Positions 17,496 through 27,741 of a stretch of 64,000 bases of DNA are shown piece by piece (the stretch's first letter is position 1; each line of letters begins with the position of its first letter). The stretch is taken from positions 186,001 through 250,000 of the forward strand of contig NZ_SWKP01000007.1 in NCBI RefSeq assembly GCF_005871165.1, in the 5' to 3' direction. Below the pieces are notes generated by a model. The model worked only from the letters and a program-made list of their open reading frames with translations. It did not search any database and was not told the origin of the DNA. This DNA is from Maricaulis alexandrii (GTDB lineage Bacteria > Pseudomonadota > Alphaproteobacteria > Caulobacterales > Maricaulaceae). A program made the translations under genes and the position numbers.

Positions 17496-18440
17496 TCAGG
17501 CCGGTCCAGACAGACCGCTCAGCAAGCGGCGCGCCTCGGCGGCATCCTGGGCAATCTGCGCCTTCAGCGCGTCCAGCCCGTCGAATTTGCGTTCCGGACG
17601 GATGAAGCTGTTGAACTCCACCTCCAGCTCGCGCCCGTAGATCTCGTCACTGAAATCGAAGAGATGGACCTCCAGCAGCTCGCTCAGACCGTCGACGGTC
17701 GGGCGCTTGCCGAAATTCGCGACTGCGTCGATCGGCTCTCCCTCCCCATCCAGACGGACCCGCACGGCGTAGACGCCATAGGCGGGACGGACGAAGTCGC
17801 CCAGATCGATATTGGCCGTCGGGAAGCCTATGGTCCGGCCCCGCTGATCGCCCTTCTGGACCAGCCCCTCAATCGCCCAGGCCGAACCCAGGAGTTCCGC
17901 CGCGGCTTTCATGTCACCGTCGAGGATGGCCTTGCGGATCCGGGTCGAGGACACCTTGTCCGCACCATTGCCGTGCAGATCGGCGAAAGCCGACTTGATG
18001 CCGCGTGCCTCGCACAGGCGCTCCAGCTCCCCGATCGTGCCGGCGCGGCCGGCACCGAAGCGGAAATCGGCACCCGTGACGATGCCCCGAATACCAAGCC
18101 CCTGGTCGAGCACCTGATCGACAAACTGTTCCGGCGTCATCGCCGCCATGTCGGCCGTGAAAGGCAGGACATGCAGGCGCTTCACCCCAAGGCTTTCCAG
18201 CGTCCGGTTGCGGCGATGCTCGCCCATCAGGCGGAAGGCGGGCGCTTCAGGTGCGAAGAAGCGGCGCGGATGCGGATCGAACAGGGCCACGCCGAGCGGC
18301 GCTTCAAGGTTTTCAGCCAGGTCCGCAGCCAAGGCAATCACATGACGATGTCCGTGATGGACGCCATCGAAGTTGCCCAGCGCAACGACCGAACCCCGGC
18401 CATTCTCGGATATGGACTGGAAACCCTGATAGACCTGCAT
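17496..18440 (-). CDS. ribF: Bifunctional riboflavin kinase / FAD synthetase RibF
   Basis: 314 residues from ATG 18440 (MQVYQGFQSI). The N-terminal FMN adenylyltransferase has GNFDGVHHGHR (nucleotidyltransferase GxxHxGH type) and a second motif VSSTRIRKAI. The C-terminal riboflavin kinase has GRTIGFPTANIDLGD and EVHLFDFSDEIYG. It makes FMN then FAD. It starts six bases after the MaoC gene stop on the same strand, and its place next to ileS is common in bacteria. Confidence 0.93.
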   Translation of the reverse strand: MQVYQGFQSISENGRGSVVALGNFDGVHHGHRHVIALAADLAENLEAPLGVALFDPHPRRFFAPEAPAFRLMGEHRRNRTLESLGVKRLHVLPFTADMAAMTPEQFVDQVLDQGLGIRGIVTGADFRFGAGRAGTIGELERLCEARGIKSAFADLHGNGADKVSSTRIRKAILDGDMKAAAELLGSAWAIEGLVQKGDQRGRTIGFPTANIDLGDFVRPAYGVYAVRVRLDGEGEPIDAVANFGKRPTVDGLSELLEVHLFDFSDEIYGRELEVEFNSFIRPERKFDGLDALKAQIAQDAAEARRLLSGLSGPA

Positions 18441-18445
18441 GCGGA

Positions 18446-18889
18446 TCAGTCGTCCGTTTTCTTGCGACGCTTGCGAACCATGACCTCGGCTTCGGCCTCC
18501 ATCGTCGTCTTGTCGCCGACGGTGCAGATGCATTGCATCAGGGCTTTGCGCGATTTCAGGTCGACGGATTTCACGGTGACCCGCGTGGTGACCTCGTCAC
18601 CGATCCGGGTCGGCAGGAAGAAGCGCATGTTCAGGCCGAGAAAAATGGCACCCGGTCCGGGCAGCTGGTTGCCCAGCACACCGGAAATGAAGGAAGCAAC
18701 CAGCGCCCCGTGCGCGATCCGGCCCCGGAACGGGGTCGAACGGGCAAATTCTTCGTCCATATGGACCGGATTATAGTCGCCCGAGACCTTGGCGAACATG
18801 TCCAAATCTTCTTCGGTAACCGTCCTAACCGCCTCAGCGGATTGGCCAATTTCCATTTCTTCCAGGGCGATACCGCGCACTTCTGCCAT
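18446..18889 (-). CDS. MaoC-like (R)-specific enoyl-CoA hydratase
   Basis: 147 residues, a single hot-dog fold. The hydratase signature DYNPVHMDEEFARSTPFRGR followed by IAHGALVASFISGVLG carries the catalytic Asp and His of PhaJ/MaoC enzymes. It probably hydrates trans-2-enoyl-CoA to (R)-3-hydroxyacyl-CoA. Start chosen at ATG 18889, preceded by GATGGAG seven bases upstream; an in-frame ATG at 18901 is the alternative. The C terminus is Lys/Arg rich. Confidence 0.85.
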   Translation of the reverse strand: MAEVRGIALEEMEIGQSAEAVRTVTEEDLDMFAKVSGDYNPVHMDEEFARSTPFRGRIAHGALVASFISGVLGNQLPGPGAIFLGLNMRFFLPTRIGDEVTTRVTVKSVDLKSRKALMQCICTVGDKTTMEAEAEVMVRKRRKKTDD

Positions 18890-19014
18890 GAGCGACTCCA
18901 TCTTTCTGTCCGCTTTAACCGATTTTTATCCGCGAATGTCTAGGGTCTGTGCTGAAGACGGCGGAACAAGCCGTCGGATTGTGTGTAAACGCGCCGAGTG
19001 GATGGAGACTACAT

Positions 19015-19401
19015 ATGGCTGTCGAGATGACGATGCCTATCCTGGTTGTGGACGACTACAAGACCATGATCCGCATCATTCGCAATCTTCTCAAGCAAAT
19101 TGGCTTCGAGAATGTGGATGAGGCGGCCGATGGCCAGGAAGCCTATCAAAAAATGCAGGAAAACAAGTACGGTCTGGTCATTTCCGATTGGAACATGGAA
19201 CCGATGACCGGCTACGAGCTGCTGCAAAAGGTCCGCGCTGACGAGAGCATGAAGGCCACGCCCTTCATCATGGTCACCGCCGAATCCAAAACCGAAAACG
19301 TGGTCGCAGCGAAGCGCGCCGGTGTGAACAACTACATCGTGAAGCCCTTCAATGCCGGGACCCTCAAGGCGAAGATGTCGGCAGTTCTGGGCGACTTCTA
19401 G
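19015..19401 (+). CDS. cheY: Single-domain response regulator, CheY-like
   Basis: 128 residues, receiver domain only. Acidic pair in VVDDYKTM, phosphoacceptor Asp58 in VISDWNMEP, switch Thr in VTAESKT and Lys in YIVKPF. VSDWNM and VTAE are typical of chemotaxis CheY proteins that bind the flagellar switch. Start ATG 19015 follows a GGAG seven bases upstream; ATG 19033 would trim six residues. The next gene, 55 bases downstream, encodes a CheZ phosphatase, supporting a chemotaxis role. A short hairpin (18957-18975) lies in the leader. Confidence 0.87.
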   Translation: MAVEMTMPILVVDDYKTMIRIIRNLLKQIGFENVDEAADGQEAYQKMQENKYGLVISDWNMEPMTGYELLQKVRADESMKATPFIMVTAESKTENVVAAKRAGVNNYIVKPFNAGTLKAKMSAVLGDF

Positions 19402-19456
19402 TCGACCCCTTGAACGCCCCCAACGCCCATTGAGTTCGCTAAGGAAGGAGGGCCCC

Positions 19457-20152
19457 ATGCCCGCCGCCAATGTTGCAGCGCAAGTTCGCACGTCCCTGGC
19501 GTCACTGAAAGCCAGCGACCTGCAGGACGCGCAGATCATGGAAGTCCTGAAGCTGGCCCACCAGCTGACGGATACGATGAAGCTGTTCTTCAGCTCCCTC
19601 GACCAGTCGATCTGCCAGGAATTCAACTATATCGCCGATTACATCTCGCGGACCCGCGACGAGATTTCGGCGCTTCGTCCCAACGACATCAAGACCGAGC
19701 GGATACCGTCCGCCGGGGTTGAGCTGGAAGCCGTTGTTGGTGACACGGAAAAGGCGACCGAGACGATCATGAGCGAGGCCGAGGCCGTGCTCTGTGAAGA
19801 TTCAACGGACTATGATGAATATCGTGCCGCCGTCGAGGCCCGCATGATGACGATCATCGAAGCCTGTTCCTTCCAGGATCTCGCCGGTCAGCGCGTGTCC
19901 AAGGTCGTCAATTCCCTGCGTCACGTGGAAAGCCGCGTCGCCCGCTTTGCCGAGGTGATGGGTGTCCGCGATGCCGACGGGTTCGAGACCGAACAGGAAA
20001 AGGCCGAACGCGAGCGCAACGAGAAGAACCTGCTCAACGGTCCCGCCCTCGGCGGCCCGGAAACGAGCCAGGACGATATCGATGCCATGTTCGCCGAGTC
20101 CGGCAGCGTGCCGGATCTCGATCAGAACTCGATCGACTCCCTGTTCGATTAA
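19457..20152 (+). CDS. cheZ: CheY-phosphate phosphatase CheZ
   Basis: 231 residues, mostly helical. The catalytic block SFQDLAGQRVSKVV places Asp141 and Gln145 with the same spacing as the E. coli CheZ Asp143/Gln147 pair. The C-terminal tail, linked by a charged flexible stretch, holds two similar segments: SQDDIDAMF (204-212) and DQNSIDSLF (222-230). Both resemble the CheY-binding peptides of FliM and CheZ. Ribosome site AAGGAAGGAGG is strong. It dephosphorylates the upstream CheY (inference from pairing). Confidence 0.88.
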   Translation: MPAANVAAQVRTSLASLKASDLQDAQIMEVLKLAHQLTDTMKLFFSSLDQSICQEFNYIADYISRTRDEISALRPNDIKTERIPSAGVELEAVVGDTEKATETIMSEAEAVLCEDSTDYDEYRAAVEARMMTIIEACSFQDLAGQRVSKVVNSLRHVESRVARFAEVMGVRDADGFETEQEKAERERNEKNLLNGPALGGPETSQDDIDAMFAESGSVPDLDQNSIDSLFD

Positions 20153-20162
20153 ACCGTTCGGA

Positions 20163-21011
20163 CTACCAGACGAGTTTCGGCGCAAGCCATCGTGCCGACA
20201 CTCCATAGCCGTCCAGTGCGCGAGCGACAGCTTCTCCATCGAAGCTGTCGCTTTTCACGTTTGAGCCGAGAATCCCGTCCGCGATGAACAGGGCATCGAT
20301 CCCGATACGGTCGGCGCCGGCGACATCCGTCTCGGGACCATCGCCGATCGCCAGGGTCCGGGACAGGTCCACCGTCTTGCCTTCCGCCTCGAGGGCCGCC
20401 CTGGCGAGGTCATAGATCGGTTTGTGCGGCTTGCCCGCCACGATCGAACGCCCGCCCATCTCGCGGTAAAGCCGGGCAATCGCACCGGCGCAGTAGATCA
20501 GCTGGTCTCCGGCCTGCACAACGATGTCGGGATTGGCGCACACCAGGTCCAGCCCGCGCTCCAGGGCCCGCTCAAGCCGGTCACGATAGTCGTCCGGCTT
20601 GCCGTTCCAGTAATCGTCCGGCCCCGTACAGGCGATGAAGTCGGCAGTCTCCACATCGACGAAGTCGAGGTCCAGACCGGCGAACAGGCCATGATCGGCC
20701 TCCGGACCGATATGCCAGGCCTTGCCCGGCACGCGATCCACCAGCTCGCTGTGAATGGCATCGCCGGACGTCACCATCGTATCGGTGGCATCCTCCGGCA
20801 GTCCCATCTGGGCGAGGAAGGTCCGAAGACTGGACGAGCGGCGCGGCGAGTTCGACACCAGGCACACCACCCCGCCCGCCTTTCGGAAACGGCGCAGCGC
20901 GTCCACGGCTTCGGGCAACAGGGCGCGACCGTCGCGGATCACGCCCCAAACATCGCAATACAGGGTGTCGTAGAGCTCCCGCAGCGGAGCCAAGTGTGCA
21001 GCTTGTGTCAT
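20163..21011 (-). CDS. HAD-IIA family hydrolase (TIGR01459 type)
   Basis: 282 residues. HAD motifs are Asp20 in YCDVWGVIRDG (motif I), SNSPRRSS (motif II), KPHKPIYDLA (motif III Lys) and IGDGPETDVAGA (motif IV). The large C2 cap is of the NagD/PLP-phosphatase subclass. It probably dephosphorylates a sugar or nucleotide; substrate unknown. It converges on cheZ with ten bases between stops, and its 3' end contains a hairpin that could terminate cheYZ transcripts. Confidence 0.85.
   Translation of the reverse strand: MTQAAHLAPLRELYDTLYCDVWGVIRDGRALLPEAVDALRRFRKAGGVVCLVSNSPRRSSSLRTFLAQMGLPEDATDTMVTSGDAIHSELVDRVPGKAWHIGPEADHGLFAGLDLDFVDVETADFIACTGPDDYWNGKPDDYRDRLERALERGLDLVCANPDIVVQAGDQLIYCAGAIARLYREMGGRSIVAGKPHKPIYDLARAALEAEGKTVDLSRTLAIGDGPETDVAGADRIGIDALFIADGILGSNVKSDSFDGEAVARALDGYGVSARWLAPKLVW
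20225..20255 (+). terminator. Intrinsic terminator for cheY-cheZ inside the convergent gene
   Basis: A perfect ten-base-pair stem (20225-20234 with 20241-20250), six-base loop, then CTTTTC on the plus strand. It lies about 70 bases past the cheZ stop, within the 3' coding end of the convergent HAD gene. Confidence 0.6.
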
Positions 21012-21063
21012 GGCGCGCTTGAAGCAGGCCCGCCCGCTGCCGTCAATCAGATGAGACGGGGGA

Positions 21064-22281
21064 TCAGCTCACCAGGCGCAGGCCTGCGGCCGGCTGGGCG
21101 GCTTCCTCGAGCACGTCGTCACGGACCGGACGCGGTTCTCCGAACAGATGTCCCTCGCCATAGGCGACGTCCAGTTCGAGGACTTCCACCACGGTGGCTT
21201 CGGACTCGATCTTGTCGACGATCAGGTCGATGCCGTGACGGGCGAACAGGCCGGCCATGTCCTCATGGGAGATGGCGCCCGGCTCATAGCCGGCAATGGG
21301 CTCGTACTCATTGATCGCGCTCAGCAGACGCTGGCCGCCGATCTTCACGAAACGCACGCCGGCACGCTCCATTTCTTCCAGGTCGAGATCGACATGCTGG
21401 ACCTGATCGACGGAGAAGCGGAAGCCGAAATCGGCCATGCGGGCCATGTTGCGGGCGGCGACCGCATCGCGTTCCTCGAAGGCGCGCTGGGAAATCTCGA
21501 AGATCAGGGAACCGGCGAGATCCTTGTTCTGGCGGACGAAATCGAGGAATTCCGGGAAGAAATCCTCATCCGACAAAGAGTTCAGGGACACATTGCAGAA
21601 GATACCGACCTTGCGGTCCTGGCCGGTCAGGCGGCGCACGATTTGCACGCAGCGGAAGAGGAGAAGATTGTCCACCTCGGTCATGATGCCGGCCTGCTCG
21701 GCCGCCTGGATAAAGGTGGCCGGCGCGATCACACGGCCCGTCGTGTCGCGCAGGCGCGTATAGCCCTCATAGAAGGCCACGCGGCGCTGCGGCAGGGTGA
21801 CGACCGGCTGCAGATAGAGGTCCACGCGATTGGCCGCCAGGGCTTCGCGAACGATCTCGATATCGATGCCCGCCTCGGCGGTATCGGTGGGAACCGGCTT
21901 GTCGGACAGGCTGGTCGGGCCGCCGACACGGCGAACCAGATCTTCCAGCACCCGCACCTCATGCACCAGCGCATTGTCGCGCTCGACCGCCTCGGCCCGC
22001 AGCTCGTCCGTGATCTCGTCGATCCGGGCCTGGGCGGCCTCGAACTCTTCGGCGAGGGCGAGGTTGGAGGCTTTGAGATTGTGGATTTCCTGTTCCAGGA
22101 CACGACGTTCCTGCGCCCGGGACGCGGCGGAGTGCGCCATGCCGGCCACGATGAAAACAATCGCGCCCATCATCCAGGCCGTCATGCTCGGCATCAGGCC
22201 GAGCCGTTCGAAACCGATCGCGGCCACCGTCGCGATGGCGACGTAGGTCATGAGGATAAGAATATCGAGCGCGCGGGGCAT
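21064..22281 (-). CDS. tipF: TipF-like membrane protein with degenerate EAL domain
   Basis: 405 residues: two membrane helices (about 6-27 and 34-52), a coiled coil (about 53-118) and an EAL domain (about 140-386). Catalytic positions are lost: EAL is EGY (172-174), and the metal motif DDFG reads DQVQ (292-295). The C-terminal block GEGHLFGEPRPV keeps the fold. This layout matches Caulobacter TipF, a cyclic di-GMP receptor that marks the pole for flagellum assembly. It should bind rather than hydrolyse cyclic di-GMP (inference). The neighbouring cheY/cheZ fits a motility context. Confidence 0.8.
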   Translation of the reverse strand: MPRALDILILMTYVAIATVAAIGFERLGLMPSMTAWMMGAIVFIVAGMAHSAASRAQERRVLEQEIHNLKASNLALAEEFEAAQARIDEITDELRAEAVERDNALVHEVRVLEDLVRRVGGPTSLSDKPVPTDTAEAGIDIEIVREALAANRVDLYLQPVVTLPQRRVAFYEGYTRLRDTTGRVIAPATFIQAAEQAGIMTEVDNLLLFRCVQIVRRLTGQDRKVGIFCNVSLNSLSDEDFFPEFLDFVRQNKDLAGSLIFEISQRAFEERDAVAARNMARMADFGFRFSVDQVQHVDLDLEEMERAGVRFVKIGGQRLLSAINEYEPIAGYEPGAISHEDMAGLFARHGIDLIVDKIESEATVVEVLELDVAYGEGHLFGEPRPVRDDVLEEAAQPAAGLRLVS

Positions 22282-22419
22282 GGCGGTCTTCCAGACAGCG
22301 AATCGTCACATGGGCTTGGAGGTTAAGCTGTGTCGGCGCCGGTTGTCGTTTGGTTAACGAAGGTAAACCCTGTTGACCCCTTTCTTATCTAACCAATTGA
22401 AGTTTAAGGCCATGCATAA

Positions 22420-22450
22420 AATAAAGCGGCCCGCACAAAGGCGGGCCGCT
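22420..22450 (-). terminator. Intrinsic terminator downstream of the OmpA-like gene
   Basis: Perfect ten-base-pair GC-rich stem (22425-22434 with 22441-22450) and six-base loop. On the minus strand it is followed by TTTATTTTAT, a good U tract. It serves the gene ending at 22490. Confidence 0.8.
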
Positions 22451-22489
22451 TGTCGCGCATTTTAATGTCACCGGTGGAAAACCGGAAAA

Positions 22490-23161
22490 TTACGACGCGG
22501 CGTGCGGACGAATGAGGATTTCCACCCGGCGGTTCTGCTGGCGGCCATAGGCGGTATCATTCGAGGCGATCGGGGCACGCTCGCCCATGCCGGCGATGTA
22601 GAACCGGTCCCGCAGCACACCCTGGGCGATCAGGTAATTGCCGACCGAGATGGCCCGGTTTTCCGACAGGGTCTGGTTATAGGCATCCGGACCCGTGCTG
22701 TCGGCATGGCCGACCACGTCGATATAGGTCGCCGGATAGCGGTTCAGCACCGTCGAGACATCATTGAGGATGCCATAGAACTGGCCCTGGATGTCCGAGG
22801 AATTGGTGGCGAAGGTGACATCGCCCGGCATGATCAGGCGCAGATCATTGCCTTCGCGGCGGACGCCGACGCCCGTATCGGACAGGGCTTCACGCATGGC
22901 CGCTTCCTGGCGGTCCATGTAATTGCCGATCGCGCCCCCGGCGAGCGCCCCGATACCGGCACCGATGAGCGCATTGGTCCGCCCCTCGCTGCTGTCACTG
23001 GTATTGGTCAGATAGCCCAGCGCGGCGCCGGCAGCAGCGCCGATCAGGATACCACGGCCCGTATTGTTGGCCCGGGTCTCGCCGGTATAGGGATCCGTGG
23101 TGGTGCAGGCGGTCAGCGCCAGGAGGGCCGTGACGGAGACGGCGGCAGTGCGGAGTTTCAT
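22490..23161 (-). CDS. OmpA-family outer-membrane lipoprotein (YiaD-like)
   Basis: 223 residues. Lipoprotein signal with lipobox LTAC (Cys19), then a glycine-zipper region (about 37-85; GAAAGAALGYL and GAGIGALAGGAIGNYMD), then an OmpA C-terminal peptidoglycan-binding domain (about 105-223). The last has VGHADSTGPDAYNQTLSENRA and the final RRVEI. Expected to anchor the outer membrane to the wall. It ends at a clear terminator. Confidence 0.88.
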   Translation of the reverse strand: MKLRTAAVSVTALLALTACTTTDPYTGETRANNTGRGILIGAAAGAALGYLTNTSDSSEGRTNALIGAGIGALAGGAIGNYMDRQEAAMREALSDTGVGVRREGNDLRLIMPGDVTFATNSSDIQGQFYGILNDVSTVLNRYPATYIDVVGHADSTGPDAYNQTLSENRAISVGNYLIAQGVLRDRFYIAGMGERAPIASNDTAYGRQQNRRVEILIRPHAAS

Positions 23162-23441
23162 GGTTATACCTTCTCAGCTACGCAACTAGACGGATCATAG
23201 CCTGAAATGTGACAGGCATTCCAACGTCAAATAGACGCATTCCGAATATGAACGCAGCCTGACAGGATTTCCGTCGCGGCTTCAAGGGCCCGCAAACCGG
23301 CTGCATCCCGTGCTTGCGAAAGCGGGCCCGGACCGTCACGACTGGCGGCCGATATCAAGGTGCCGATTTCCAAGCCAGCGCAGTGCAATCGAGTCCGGGA
23401 CCGATTCCGGACCCCACTGCAAAAAAACGCACCCGCCGCCT
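23162..23441. other. Intergenic region upstream of groES
   Basis: About 280 bases between the OmpA-like gene and the groES promoter. It must hold the minus-strand promoter of the OmpA-like gene. A 76-codon minus-strand frame exists (23227-23457), but it runs into the heat-shock promoter and resembles nothing I recognise. No RNA gene seen. Confidence 0.5.
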
Positions 23442-23470
23442 CTTGACGCTCCTCCAACCGACCCTTATCT
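23442..23470 (+). promoter_or_regulatory. Sigma-32-type heat-shock promoter of groESL
   Basis: CTTG at 23442-23445, then 18 bases, then CTTATCT at 23464-23470. This fits the alphaproteobacterial RpoH consensus as reported for Caulobacter (CTTG, 17-18 bases, CYTAT-T). The -35 also reads TTGACG, so a housekeeping sigma factor may use it too. The CIRCE operator begins nine bases downstream. Confidence 0.7.
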
Positions 23471-23479
23471 CCGCCGCTG

Positions 23480-23506
23480 TTAGCAGTCGGCTGGGGTGAG
23501 TGCTAA
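23480..23506. promoter_or_regulatory. CIRCE operator (HrcA site)
   Basis: Inverted repeat TTAGCAGTC, nine-base spacer, GAGTGCTAA. It differs from the CIRCE consensus by one base in the left arm (G for C). It lies at the expected transcription start of groESL, giving HrcA repression on top of the RpoH-type promoter. Confidence 0.92.
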
Positions 23507-23557
23507 CGATCCCCGGCTCTGCAGAATTCACAGTCCTCTTGCTGGAGAAGAACCAAG

Positions 23558-23845
23558 ATGACCTTTCGTCCTCTGCACGACCGCGTGCTGGTGAAGCGCG
23601 TCGAAGAAGAGTCCACGACCAAAGGCGGGATCATCATCCCGGACACCGCCAAGGAAAAGCCGCAGGAAGGCGAAGTTGTCGCCGTCGGCGGTGGTGCCAT
23701 CAAGGATGACGGCTCCGTCCGCCCGCTGGACCTGAAGGTCGGCGACCGCATTCTGTTCGGCAAATGGTCGGGCACCGAAGTCACCCTGGGCGGTGACGAG
23801 CTCCTGATCATGAAAGAGTCCGACATCCTCGGTGTGATGGGCTAA
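23558..23845 (+). CDS. groES: Co-chaperonin GroES
   Basis: 95 residues, full length. [16 protein letters not shown] at the N terminus and the mobile loop [19 protein letters not shown] are diagnostic. The C terminus ends [11 protein letters not shown]. It forms the seven-subunit lid on GroEL. First gene of the heat-shock operon, behind an RpoH-type promoter and CIRCE. Confidence 0.98.
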   Translation: MTFRPLHDRVLVKRVEEESTTKGGIIIPDTAKEKPQEGEVVAVGGGAIKDDGSVRPLDLKVGDRILFGKWSGTEVTLGGDELLIMKESDILGVMG

Positions 23846-23865
23846 GCGCCCGCTCCACCCAGTGA

Positions 23866-25542
<1,677 letters not shown>

Positions 25543-25572
25543 TGCAGCCGGTCACCTGACCGACTAAAGAGA

Positions 25573-25604
25573 GGCCCGCTCCGATGGAGCGGGCCTTTTC
25601 TTTT
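25573..25604 (+). terminator. Intrinsic terminator of groESL
   Basis: Perfect ten-base-pair stem (25573-25582 with 25586-25595), loop GAT, then TTTTCTTTT. It lies 33 bases after the groEL stop. Confidence 0.9.
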
Positions 25605-25614
25605 GGCTGGGATT

Positions 25615-25748
25615 CCTCCCCATTCCATGGGGAGGTGGATTGACCGAAGGGCAAGACGGAGGGACGGCGAAGCCGGTATCCGGCGCTGATGCGCCGCCCC
25701 TTCGACCCGATGCGTCGCATCGGCCCACTTCCCCATGTGATGGGGAAG
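25615..25748. repeat. Hairpin-rich intergenic repeat element
   Basis: Four palindromes in 134 bases: 25615-25635 (CCTCCCC arms), 25681-25696 (CGGCGC arms), 25707-25723 (CCGATGCG arms) and 25728-25748 (CTTCCCCAT arms). The outer two share the CCCCAT/ATGGGG core, so the element as a whole is bounded by related inverted repeats. The layout resembles dispersed intergenic mosaic repeats of alphaproteobacteria. Only one copy is in this window, so dispersal is inference. Confidence 0.6.
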
Positions 25749-25791
25749 AAAGACGCGCTAAGCTCCCCACAAGCTTTTCGAGGGGAAGACC

Positions 25792-27726
25792 ATGAAATAC
25801 CTGATCACAGGCTCCAGCCTGGTGCTGGCCGGGCTTCTGTCCGCCTGCCAGCCGGCCGAGACCGGAACTGAAACGGCCGACGAAGTGGCCGTCGCACAAT
25901 ACGACGCCGCGACCTTCCACGAGACGACGAGTTTCGGCATGGCGTCCTCGTCGGGCTTTGCCTGGTCAGCGGATGACAGCCGCATCCTGATCACCTCGGA
26001 CGAGACCGGCGTGTTCAACGCCTATGCGGTGGATCCCGAGACCGGTGACCGCGAAGCGCTAACCGCGTCGGAAACGGATGCCACCTTTGCCCTGTCCTGG
26101 TTCCCGGAAGACGACCGAGCCGTGGTCATGGCCGACAGTGGCGGCAATGAGATCAACCATATCTATGTCCGTGAGCTGGACGGCCGGCTGAATGACATCA
26201 CGCCGGGCGACGAGGTGCGCGCGCAATTTCTCGGCTGGTCGCCGGACGGCACGGACATGTGGGTGATGACCAATGAGCGCGACCAGACCGCCATGGACAT
26301 CTATGCCTATGACACGCTGAGCTATGAGAGCGGCATCGTCTTCCAGAATGACGACTCGCTGGATATCGGCGATGTCAGCCCTGACGGGCGCTGGCTGGCC
26401 CTGGTGCGCAACCGCACCTCCGCCGACAGCGACATCCTTCTGGTCGATCTGGCCTCCGGCGACACCACCCCGCAGCTGATCACCGGGCATGAGGGCAATA
26501 TCGCCCATGGCGTCTACACCTTCACGCCGGACAGTTCGCAACTCGTCTATGCCACCAATGAGCATGGCGAGTTCAACCAGGCCTGGACCTATGATCTGGA
26601 CAGCGGTGACACCGCGCCCCTGATCGAGGCCGACTGGGACGTCCAGTTCGTGATCTATTCGCCCTCGGGTGACTACCAGGTGTCCGCGATCAATGCCGAT
26701 GCCCGCACCGAAGTGACGATCACCGACACCGCCACGGGCGAAGATCTCGCCCTGCCGGACCTGCCGGCGGGTGATCTCGGCTCGGTGCGCTTTTCGCGCG
26801 ATGAAAGCCGGGTCGCCTTCCTGATCAATTCGGCGACCTCACCCTCCAACCTCCATGTCGTGGACCTGGAGAGCCAGGCTCATGCCCAGCTGACCAATGC
26901 GCTCAACCCTGCCATCTCCGAAGCGGAAATGGTGGATGCGGAAATCGTGCGTTTTGAAAGCTTTGACGGGCTGGAAATCCCCGGCGTTCTCTACCGGCCG
27001 CACGGCGCCAGTGCCGAGCATCCGGTGCCGGCCCTGGTCTGGGTGCATGGCGGTCCGGGCGGACAGAGCCGGGTCGGCTATTCCGCCACGATCCAGCACC
27101 TGGTCAACCACGGCTATGCCATCTATGCCGCCAACAACCGTGGCTCGTCGGGCTATGGGAAGACCTTCTATCACATGGATGATCGCCGGCATGGCGAGGA
27201 AGACCTGATGGATATCGTCTCGGCTGGCGAATGGCTGCGTCAGCAGGACTGGGTCAATGCCGACCAGGTCGGCGTGATCGGGGGCTCCTATGGCGGCTAC
27301 ATGACCGCCGCCGCCCTCACCTTCCACCCGGATGCCTTCGAGGTGGGGATCAATATTTTCGGCGTCACCAATTGGGAGCGCACCCTCGCCTCCATCCCGC
27401 CCTGGTGGGAAAGCTTCCGCGAGGCGCTCTATGACGAAATGGGCGATCCGGCGACCGATGCGGAACGGCATCGTGCCATCTCGCCGCTCTTCCATGCCGA
27501 GAATGTCACCCAGCCCATGCTGGTGGTCCAGGGCGCCAATGACCCCCGCGTCCTGCAGGTGGAAAGCGATGAACTCGTTGCCGCCGTCCGCGCCAATGGG
27601 GTGCCGGTGGAATACGTGCTCTTCCCCGATGAAGGCCATGGCTTCCGCCGCCGCGAAAACCGCATCACGGCTTCGGAGGCCTATGTGAGCTTTCTGGATG
27701 AGTATCTGAAGAGCGACGGACACTAG
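25792..27726 (+). CDS. S9 family prolyl-oligopeptidase-like lipoprotein peptidase
   Basis: 644 residues. The signal peptide ends in a lipobox, LLSAC (Cys19). Residues about 45-370 form a WD40-like beta-propeller with repeated strand/turn units. The C-terminal alpha/beta-hydrolase has the catalytic triad Ser499 (GGSYGGY), Asp584 (GANDPRV) and His616 (EGHGF). S9 peptidases of this type cleave short peptides or act as acylaminoacyl peptidases. Lipid anchoring puts it in the periplasm or on a membrane. It has its own ribosome site GAGGGGAAG. Confidence 0.9.
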   Translation: MKYLITGSSLVLAGLLSACQPAETGTETADEVAVAQYDAATFHETTSFGMASSSGFAWSADDSRILITSDETGVFNAYAVDPETGDREALTASETDATFALSWFPEDDRAVVMADSGGNEINHIYVRELDGRLNDITPGDEVRAQFLGWSPDGTDMWVMTNERDQTAMDIYAYDTLSYESGIVFQNDDSLDIGDVSPDGRWLALVRNRTSADSDILLVDLASGDTTPQLITGHEGNIAHGVYTFTPDSSQLVYATNEHGEFNQAWTYDLDSGDTAPLIEADWDVQFVIYSPSGDYQVSAINADARTEVTITDTATGEDLALPDLPAGDLGSVRFSRDESRVAFLINSATSPSNLHVVDLESQAHAQLTNALNPAISEAEMVDAEIVRFESFDGLEIPGVLYRPHGASAEHPVPALVWVHGGPGGQSRVGYSATIQHLVNHGYAIYAANNRGSSGYGKTFYHMDDRRHGEEDLMDIVSAGEWLRQQDWVNADQVGVIGGSYGGYMTAAALTFHPDAFEVGINIFGVTNWERTLASIPPWWESFREALYDEMGDPATDAERHRAISPLFHAENVTQPMLVVQGANDPRVLQVESDELVAAVRANGVPVEYVLFPDEGHGFRRRENRITASEAYVSFLDEYLKSDGH

Positions 27727-27741
27727 GCCCGTTCGCCCATT

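Noticed and set aside
23227-23457. 76-codon minus-strand open frame upstream of groES
   Set aside because: It overlaps the heat-shock promoter, has no recognisable domain and no convincing ribosome site.
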